From: Agrostemma githago
Taxonomy: Eukaryota; Streptophyta; Magnoliopsida; Caryophyllales; Caryophyllaceae
DNA: 64,000 nt
Direction of reading: 5' to 3'
Assembly (NCBI GenBank): GCA_958450325.1
Contig: OY288251.1
Location: 63,195,666-63,259,665, forward strand
Under the pieces are notes generated by a model. The model ran no database searches. It was not told the origin of the DNA and was given only the letters and a program-made list of their open reading frames with translations. The position numbers were made by a program, and so were the translations under genes. Positions within the stretch are counted from its first letter, which is position 1. Each line of letters opens with the position of its first letter. This document shows positions 56,640-64,000 of this stretch, in pieces.

Positions 56640-57530
56640 GGATCAAGTGAGTCCCTTTTTTTTTTTAGTCCATGAGTCCTATTCTTAGCCATTGATCTAA
56701 ACAAGATGAATGGTTGAGATTGTATAGGGTAATTAAGGTAGTAACTACCAAATTTTGGAAAAAAAATAAAAAAAATCCTCCTCCTCCCTAGATTAGCGCC
56801 AACTGCACCCCTCTATCTCATCTCATTCATTTCGTTCAAACGCCCGCCCAAGAAAAAACCCTTCAACTTCATCGTCTCTCAAGCTCAACTCAAGCACTCA
56901 ATCGAATTTTTTCGCTCAACTCAAGCACTAAATCGAACTCAACTCAATCTCTCAACTCAAGTCAATCGCTCACTCAACTCAAGCATACCCGAGCACGCAA
57001 TCATCCAACTCAACCCAATTGTTCAATTCAACTCAATCGCTCACTTTCAACTCGAGCAAGGTTACAGTCAAGCCGCTTTCTAACTTCAGCAAACATTATC
57101 ATCATTGTCTGATTTCATTAATTTTTTCGCTGATTATTGATTGATTAACCTTGCTGTGTTTGTGCCCCATAATTAATTTTTTTCCACTAAAGACTGTTGT
57201 GGTATCTGGGTTTTTATTTGTTTCGTGTAATTGTTTCTGTTACTTTAATGCCCATATGCTGTTACAGCTAATAATCTTTATGTGTTATTGTAAGAGGTCG
57301 CTCGTTTTCTGTGTCACATGTATGGTGTTATTTCAAAGACAACAATGTGTTACTGTAATGCAGAAGGTGTTACTATAACTTTCATCTTCGTGAAAGTCTG
57401 AATCCTTGTAAATTATGTACATTTGTTACTCTAATACGCTTTTTATGTTACTTTAACACTTTCTTTGTGTTACTTTAATGCTTACCAGCTACTTGTTAGA
57501 ACAGTTGTACATAATTATTGTACTTTTCAG
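56640..57530 (+). promoter_or_regulatory. Promoter/leader region and first intron of the Ulp1 gene
   Basis: 56870-57060 is an irregular C/A-rich repeat of 'caactcaa' and 'tcgctcac' words, like a plant 5' UTR. From 57235 to 57480 eight or nine copies of the TGTTACTNTAATG-type motif occur in what appears to be an intron ending 'tacttttcag' at 57530. The start codon of the gene is not resolved. Confidence 0.5.
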
Positions 57531-60500
57531 ATGGCAAAAGGAGAAGACAAGTCCAGAAAACTCGTGCCACAGATGGCAAAAGCAGTAGGCAAAGCAAGGA
57601 GCTGGTCAGCAAGGAGCAGGTCAGTTGCAGGCCTTAGCATTGTTGATGTTCATCTCTTACATGGTGCATATTTAGCTCTAACAACAGTTGAACATACTAA
57701 TTATTTGTATACTTGTCCCTTTTCAGAAGGAAGAAGGGGGGGAACGAGAAGTTGTTGTTAAGAAGATCCAGTTCAGGTGTAGACCGCAGAACCCCGTTGA
57801 GTTAATGTCTAAATTTAATGATAGGCAGCGGGAGGCTGTCATCAGAATTGGTTTTGGCAGCCTACTACAAATGCGACTCAAAATTTTCCCCGGTATGTAT
57901 GCAATCGACTTCATGATGCTTTTTGCGGATGACACTCTGATTTTCAGACTGCCAAGGAGAAGCGATCAATTCTTGGTTACGAAGCATGATGTCCACAACT
58001 GCTTCCTCCTACCATACGGTCCGAACCCAGCTGACCTGCTCCCAATGGGCCGGTCGAAGGAAGCACTGGTGGAGGATGTCGTCAGTCTGAAACAAGCATG
58101 GAGGGACCGGTTCCATCTCCCTACTGGAAGCGACACGATTTCTCTGACTCTGTTGCTGGAAGAACTACAGAAGGACGTTCGCGGGGGAGACGACTTTTGT
58201 AGATTGTTCGTTTTGTACAGCATGTCTATTTTTCTTAATCCAACGTCAAATTACACTGTTGATCTTAGTCTGCTGAGGTGCGTGGAGAACGTAGAGCAGA
58301 TTAGGAACTATGATTGGTGCACGATTGTATTGGATGGGCTTGCTGCAGCCTGTCAAGACTCTGTTATTCGGAAACCGACATACCTGCTCGGTTGTGTGTC
58401 ATTTTTGATGATCACATACTTTCAGCGTTTCCAATACCGTGATCATCGTTGTCCGCACGATCTGCCGCTTATTAAGCATTGGGATTGCGAGTGGATGCTA
58501 GATAGGTTACATGGTGAATTTGTTGGTGGTGGGCTTGGTCGTCTTACCAAGTCAAAGGTGAAATACCCCCGTTGTCTACTTGAGGAGGTGGTGGACGAGG
58601 AGGTGGTGGATGGCGGGGTGCCGCTGAGGATAACAAATGCCCCAACATCATCCGGGCACAAAGCTTCGAAGTCCATAAACATTGAGCTAGCAGATGGCGT
58701 CGAGGATGACGCTGATATAAGAGCTAAGGCGGTTGACGTAAGTAATAAAAATTTTCATCAATAAATTGCATGTGTTTATGTCCCTGTGTTCATTGAATAC
58801 GCGTTGTTCGCAAGAATGGTGGTATGTGTCTATTGAATACGTATGCAGTTGTTCCCCTGATCTAATGGAACTAAGAAAACAATTTTGTTGTTGCTGTAGT
58901 TGCCTAGTTATGTTACTTTAACTATCATATCCTATTACAGTAATGCGCATCATGTGTTACTTTAAGGTATTCAAGGCGTGTTAATCTGAGCATGAATATG
59001 TGTTATTTTAATGTTGATTACATGTTACTCTAATGACACAGATGTGTTATTTTAAAACGAATCATAAGTTACAGCCACCCCTCCAAACTAAAACTATTTG
59101 TTTACTCTTGATGCAGGAGGTACATGAATTGTACCTCATGATGGCAAGGAATGCAGTTGCATTCCATGATTGGTGGATCTCAGCCGCTTCCAAACTCAGG
59201 AGAATAACATCCGGCAAACCACTGAACGGTGACCCCGTTCCGTCACAGGCCTCCCAAGACTTTTGGAGTGGAGAAGAGCTCCACCGGACGGTCGATGAAG
59301 TGTGCGAGGCGTACGCACGTGCGAAGAACGCAGCTACCCAAGGCCTTGCATTCACAGGCCAGCCCTCACAAACAGCAGGTGCGAGCATGCGTACAAATGT
59401 GGCGGGGGATGAGGATGTTGTCACTGGGGATGAGAATCGAGGCTGTCCCAATTTCGAACTGTACACGACGGCGGAGATGGTTGAGGCTGTTAACGGTGGT
59501 TCGGAGGACAGGGATCACCGAATTGATGAAGCGAATGTTATTGAGAATTTGTGGGTGGAAGTCGATGGACGGAAGGTCTTCCATCCTTACTTTCTCCACT
59601 CTGAAAATTTTTTGGATTGCATGCAAGTTGTCGATGAGAAGCTTGGATGCTCTTATGACTGTGGAACCCCTGAACCAGACCAGCTAATAGTATCGGATTT
59701 TCTGGTCAGAAACAGTGCATTGTTCAGGTCGGTTTTGAGTGTTCGGAAAGATGTAATGGATTACGTCTTTTATAACAATGACAAGTACAGTGCGGGGTAA
59801 GTTTTCAATAGTCATCAATGTTCTTTACCTGATTCTATTTATCTATGTTATTTTTTTTATCGATTGTCTTATAATTCATTCAAATTCTTTTAGCGAGATG
59901 CTGGTGAGGGTTGATGACTTTTTCAACGTCTCTCGTGATGAGCTTTCGACACTCCAGTCGGGGCAGCAGCTGTCGAACGCTGTTATTGATATCTGGTGTA
60001 TACTTCATAACAGCCTGGACGCAAGTTAGACTGCGCCGCGTCCTACATCACGCTGCTTCTTTGGCGTTAGCCACAACGTAAGCTTGTCTCTGTTATTTCT
60101 ATCATACCGACTCAATCAACAAATAGTGTCACTCACATATCTGGAATGATCATTCATATTAACCATTATCATGGGATATCCATAACTAGTGTTACTCTTA
60201 TAAATTAATATTGTTACTCTATCACAATAACAGGCGTTACTGTAAGGCTTTCAAACTGTTACTTTAATTAATAACGAGTGTTACTCTGTCTTACTGTCAC
60301 GATCATGTACTGCTACTTCAACATGTGTCATGCAGAAGACAGTAATGAAGTTGTGGAAGGGTAGAAAGAGTGGTGTAAATGTCGACATTGGCAATGACTT
60401 GTTCAACTTCTGGGACATTTGGACCGAAGTGAATAAAGACACCATAAACCTAGACTCTGACCTGGTATGTCTATATGAAACACTTTATTACCCTTCATTA

Positions 60501-63326
60501 CAGCTCTTTAACAATAATCGCCAATCACTTTATTACCAAATAACAGGTCTTCGTCCCGGTGCTTTCGGAAAACAACGACCACTACAGTTGTGCATGTATC
60601 AACTTCCTGTCAAAGCAGATTGAGTACCTAGACAACAGGAGTTACGAAGAACAGGAATTCGAAAGCCTGCCATATGTCGGGATGGCAAAAATCGCCGTAA
60701 GTGAATTTATGTTGATATACAATCGGACATTATTTTACCTTCCGTCTAATTTTTTTTTGTTTTTTGTATGATCAAGGCTGTGGAAATGGGAAAGTACATG
60801 GTCAGTAAAGGTATCGCGAGGGGTTCGGCTGTCGCGGAGTTCCCTGTTATCAACGTCCCATTCGCATGGCAGGGTGGAGGGTTCTCAGCGAACGATTGCG
60901 GTGTCTACCTCATGATACACATGATGCTGTATAGGGGGGAAGTTTTCGACTATTGCCTTGGCACAATGGAGGCGAACAACCTGTTCAGAGCGGAGATTGC
61001 AGCAACCCTGGTCCTGTGCGATATCAATAAGGACAGAGACGAGGTTATAGCGAGGGTGAGGGAGTTCTTAAACGATAAAGCGAACATCGCCATCGAGAGA
61101 ACAATATCTGGTGTTGCGGGGTCTACCGGGGAAACCGTCAAGAGGGCTGGCGAGGCACATTATGAGGAACGCCCGCCGAAGAAGAGCCGACTGTCGACTC
61201 CTGACCCTACAACCCCGGTCACAGAAACTATGCCTGAATTTGAGTTGTCTACGCGGACTAGATCTGTTCTAAAGAGCCGAAACCGTGGTAAGGGTGACGG
61301 ACTTGGATGCTCAATTGACTGCGGCGCTGAAGATGCGGACTCCCCTATGTTGTCACCATTTCTTGCGAACAACAGGACGTTGTTAAGCCATATCGCCATC
61401 CGTCGCAAAAACGTCGTGGACTAATGCCTTGTGGAACTTGCAACACTAGATAATTGGTATGCAGTTACTGTGGCATTAATAATCGGTGAATATTAAAATA
61501 GATTTTTTGATTGGGTTTTTTTTTCGTTCAGCGAGGAAGTTGCAAGCTATTCATTACTGGCTTCAATTGAGCGAAGTGACATACGTTCAATGTTACCGGG
61601 CCAGAAAATGGCGTCGTGCATCGTCGAATGTTGGTCGATGCTACTGAACAGGCTTTCATCTCCCGTCGCTACTTCGGTCGAGACACCCACGATGGCATAC
61701 TTTGGTATACGACAAAAGGTACGCATTACTGTTGCATCTGCTTGCGTATATAGTTATCACCATTGTTCTAGGAGAACACATGTTCCTCACATAATGTTTT
61801 GCTTAAGAGCCAAGTTCATAATGTATCACCACATGTATGGTGTTATTTTAATGATGGAAGTGCGTTACTTTAATGCACAAGACGTGTTATTTCTTAATAC
61901 ACATTGGTACGTTAAATTGTTTTATATGTGTTACTCTAATTCGCACGTTTTGTTACTCTAGTACTTTCTTTGTGGTACATTAACTCTTTGTTGTTACTTA
62001 ATATTTGTGTTACTTTAAAGCATTGTTGGTGTTACTGTAGTACAGAAAACGTGTTACTTTAATCTGAATCCTTTTTTGTATATTTATTCTAGTAGTCTGA
62101 TACACATTGAATATGTTTGTAGGACTGCCTTTATGGTATGATTGATGATTATGAAGACGACCCATCCACGCAGGCAGTGGAAATCTTGATGTCCCATCTC
62201 AATCTTTTTAGAAGGAAGTGTGGTCGTTCTCTTAACTTGGAAGCTGATTTTACCTTTGTTCCGATCAACATCAATGAGTACTACTCATGCGTGTGCATTA
62301 ACCGTAAGGATAGGACAATAGATCTCCTTGACCACCAACGTTACACGAACGTCCAGAAAACAAGATTGTACAAGGCCGCAAGGTTAATGGTTAGTGCTCT
62401 TCTTCCGATCAGTATATGTATGCTGGTAGTTGTTATTGCACACGACCATCAGTTTTTCTCCTATAACATATCTGTGATGCTCACAGGTGTCAGCAATTAG
62501 CGATTATCTCGACAAGCTCAAAGTCCCTGATGCATCTGATATCGTTACTTACGAGTTTAGAGAGGTCAAGTTTAAGTGGCAGAAAGCAGACGCAACTTGG
62601 GATGAGTCGGGAATCTTCCTTATGATGTACATGTTGATGTACGAGGGCTGTACATTCCACCACATAGACCTTGAAAGGAAGGTCAGCAGACGATATTTGG
62701 TGGTCCAACTTGCAGCCACACTTCTATTAGCAGACAGGAACAAGGTGCGGTCGCGGTTGTTGGAAAACGTGGACAAGTATACGGACGCGAGACAAAAGAT
62801 CATTGACGGTGCCAAGGGCAAGAGCAAGACAACAAAGGGCCGAAAAAAATATTTTTTTTGCTGAATCATGCCTCCTCTTTTCTAACTACGAATTGATGGT
62901 TTTGTATTGTTTAGATACTTGTCTAATTGCATTGGTATTTTGACTATAAGCAATGGAATGAAGCTGTGAATGGTATGGGGATTAATTTAGCGTATTGATG
63001 GTATTAGTCTGCTGTAAATGTTACTCTAATGAACAAATTATGTTACTCTAGGAGATCAATGGTGTTATTATGATGATATTACAGTCAATTCCAGAAGCCT
63101 TCATAAATTGTTTTTTAAGGTACAAATGTTGGTACTTTTGTATTTGTTTAGATACTTGTCTGATTGCATTGGTATGTCGACTGTCAGCAATAGAAAGAAG
63201 CTGTTAAACTCTGCTTGTATTACTATGTGAATTACTTTAGTTAAACTCTGCTGGTAGTACTCTACTGTAAATGTTACTATAATGAACAAACTGTGTTACT
63301 CTAAGAGAGTAATGGTGTTATTATAA
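57238..63326 (+). repeat. Dispersed, strand-biased TGTTACTNTAATG motif family
   Basis: About 30 copies of TGTTAYTNTAAKG-like words, for example near 57238, 57346, 57424, 57449, 57468 (intron 1 area); 58911, 58953, 59001, 59024, 59044 (intron 58738-59116); 60192-60280 (intron 60078-60335); 61840, 61863, 61927, 61951, 62008, 62030, 62050 (intron 61719-62122); 63019, 63038, 63270 and 63292 (intergenic). All read in the same direction and I saw none in the exons. Confidence 0.85.
57531..62864 (+). pseudogene. DUF1985/plant-mobile-like protein with two Ulp1 (C48) protease modules
   Basis: Exons consistent in phase, all GT-AG: 57531-57619, 57727-58737, 59117-59796, 59894-60077, 60336-60464, 60547-60696, 60777-61456, 61532-61718, 62123-62389, 62487-62864; about 1250 codons. 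N-terminus: KEEGGEREVVVKKIQFRCRP, then IGFGSLLQM and KHDVHNCFLLPYGP, resembling the N-terminal domain of transposon-borne Ulp1 proteins. Module A keeps the C48 pattern (FVPVLSENNDHYSC with His, EYLDN with Asp, AWQGGG with Gln, SANDCGVYL with Cys). Module B is a repeat of A with EYYSC and WDESGIFL in those places, so it should be inactive. The linker LGCSxDCG before each module is duplicated too. Two in-frame stops (TAG 60027-60029, TAA 61422-61424) break this copy. An upstream exon with the start is not found. Confidence 0.8.
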
Positions 63327-63340
63327 TGATATTACAGTCA
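62901..63340 (+). repeat. Diverged tandem duplication between the convergent genes
   Basis: Copy 1 about 62901-63086 and copy 2 about 63137-63340 share 'gtttagatacttgtct', 'attgcattggta', 'ctgtaaatgttact', 'taatgaacaaa' and 'gatattacagtca'. Each copy carries three of the dispersed motifs. The duplication fills most of the gap between the Ulp1 gene stop (62864) and the transposase stop (63524). Confidence 0.85.
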
Positions 63341-63523
63341 TGAGATCGGTTACTTCTCCACAAAAAACCACATGTATTAAATAAAATGTAGTGTTAATTG
63401 CAATGCAGCACAACACTATGTGTCAAAAATCCGTACGACATTAGTTTTTTGTGTAGACCAGGAAAAAAGAAAAAATGCTTAGAATGACAAAAAAATCGAG
63501 TATTCTCAAAACACTTGTTCCTC

Positions 63524-64000
63524 CTATTCGTCCTCCTCGGTGTCTTCTTCAGTTTCCTCTCCCTCAATGTCTTCATCTTCTTCGTCCTCCTCATCCTCAT
63601 CATTGTGTGGTTTAGTAGGCTGTTTAGGGGGTCGTGCTGCATGCGGATTTGGACAGTTTCGTTTGTCATGGTGCGCCATCTGTTTGCAGTTATTGCACAT
63701 GCGTTTCGACTTTCTTGAAAGTGCGACCTTCTTTTCCTTGCTTGATAACATCCGATTTCCGCTGCCCTTTGTCTTAGAAATCTTTGGGGGGAGTATCGTG
63801 ATATTGTCAGAGGTCGTACACCCGAGCATATTTTCAATTTCCTGTGTCTTGCCAACATTTCCCTCACCAGAAACTGGCTGCCTCTGCAACCTGAACTCCC
63901 GAATTAATCCGCACAAGCTTTCCACATCTGCCTTGTCTCCTGCCTTTAGAAGTCCCATGGTCTCATGGATTTCCGACCACAATTTCGACATCTCTATCTG
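63524..64000 (-). CDS. FAR1-related MULE transposase, C-terminal part (runs off window)
   Basis: The frame is open from the window edge to a stop at 63524-63526, about 158 codons. It holds ISKTKGSGNRM, then a basic stretch and a zinc knuckle CNNCKQMAHHDKRNCP, the ending typical of FAR1/FHY3-related proteins derived from MULE transposases. A long acidic tail follows (runs of Glu and Asp). The catalytic DDE core and the SWIM finger would lie beyond 64000. It converges on the Ulp1 gene with 660 bp between stops, so both are likely genes of one element. No break is seen in the visible part. Confidence 0.8.
   Translation of the reverse strand, partial: QIEMSKLWSEIHETMGLLKAGDKADVESLCGLIREFRLQRQPVSGEGNVGKTQEIENMLGCTTSDNITILPPKISKTKGSGNRMLSSKEKKVALSRKSKRMCNNCKQMAHHDKRNCPNPHAARPPKQPTKPHNDEDEEDEEDEDIEGEETEEDTEEDE

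Larger units (their letters stand above)
56625..64000 (+). mobile_element. Ulp1-bearing Mutator-like element, right end outside window
   Basis: The left border 'gagagagagagtaaggatca' follows (TA)n and interrupts the inverted-repeat arm. Inside are a DUF1985/plant-mobile-like plus Ulp1 gene on the plus strand and, converging on it, the C-terminus of a FAR1-related (MULE-type) transposase on the minus strand. Arabidopsis VANDAL and KAONASHI MULEs are known to carry DUF1985 and Ulp1-like genes; the right end would be needed to prove the class. Confidence 0.75.

Noticed and set aside
57900..57960. 'MMLFADDTLIF' looks like a reverse transcriptase FADD box
   Set aside because: No other reverse transcriptase motif is near. 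It lies in an exon that continues into the DUF1985/plant-mobile-like domain and Ulp1 modules, so the match is chance.
63394..63867. 157-codon minus-strand ORF overlapping the FAR1-related frame
   Set aside because: It is out of frame with the zinc-knuckle protein, has no motif, and is explained by the Glu/Asp-rich coding of the true frame.
1..64000. CRISPR arrays, rRNA, tRNA genes
   Set aside because: The tandem repeats seen (55 bp, 24 bp, 123 bp) lack unique spacers of constant length, and no rRNA or tRNA sequence was recognised on either strand.

Overview
This looks like repeat-rich nuclear DNA from a flowering plant. Evidence: plant-type Ty3/gypsy (Tat lineage), Ty1/copia, LINE, CACTA, PIF/Harbinger and Mutator-like elements; GT-AG introns; TATA boxes; T-rich introns; AT-rich intergenic DNA. 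No intact host gene, rRNA, tRNA or CRISPR is visible. The Tat element with antisense ORFs would fit a Caryophyllales-type genome, but that is a weak inference.

Region 1 (1-33.2 kb) is a four-level nest. A PIF/Harbinger transposon (2962-33216, TSD TTA) carries a DDE transposase gene, a Myb/SANT-like gene and a third divergent ORF. A CACTA-like element (5638-30091) sits inside the 3' part of its Myb-like gene. Inside the CACTA is a Ty3/gypsy Tat element on the minus strand (9313-29620, LTRs of 2573 and 2496 bp, TSD ATCTT). A LINE on the plus strand (16942-22032, 14-bp TSD) interrupts its pol. The Tat element also has an antisense gene with its own TATA box and an intron. To the left, 1-2496 is another LTR of the same superfamily with clusters of a palindrome in its promoter region.

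Region 2 (33.2-56.6 kb) is a patchwork. It holds a Pack-MULE with captured 5' exons (33840-34819), a decayed copia element with a 3' LTR near 40930, two copies of a 0.5-kb long-TIR element, a Tourist-like MITE whose termini match the big Harbinger element (43750-44069), a degenerate copia gag-pol (46219-48934) cut by a G-rich foldback element (48935-49677), and a 1.4-kb inverted repeat (about 50886-52302 and 55203-56605) whose spacer holds another foldback MITE.

Region 3 (56.6-64 kb, running off the window) is the most interesting. A Mutator-like element carries, on the plus strand, a multi-exon gene with a DUF1985/plant-mobile-domain-like N-terminus and two Ulp1-like (C48) protease modules. 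The first keeps the catalytic His and Cys; the second has Tyr and Ser in their places. Converging from the right is the C-terminus of a FAR1-related MULE transposase. The introns and intergenic DNA of this element hold about 30 copies of a short motif close to TGTTACTNTAATG, all in one orientation and none seen in exons. By analogy with VANDAL elements, where a DUF1985-type VANC protein recognises short motifs in the element's own noncoding DNA, this is a candidate transposon-encoded sequence-specific regulatory or anti-silencing system. The copy here has two in-frame nonsense codons.
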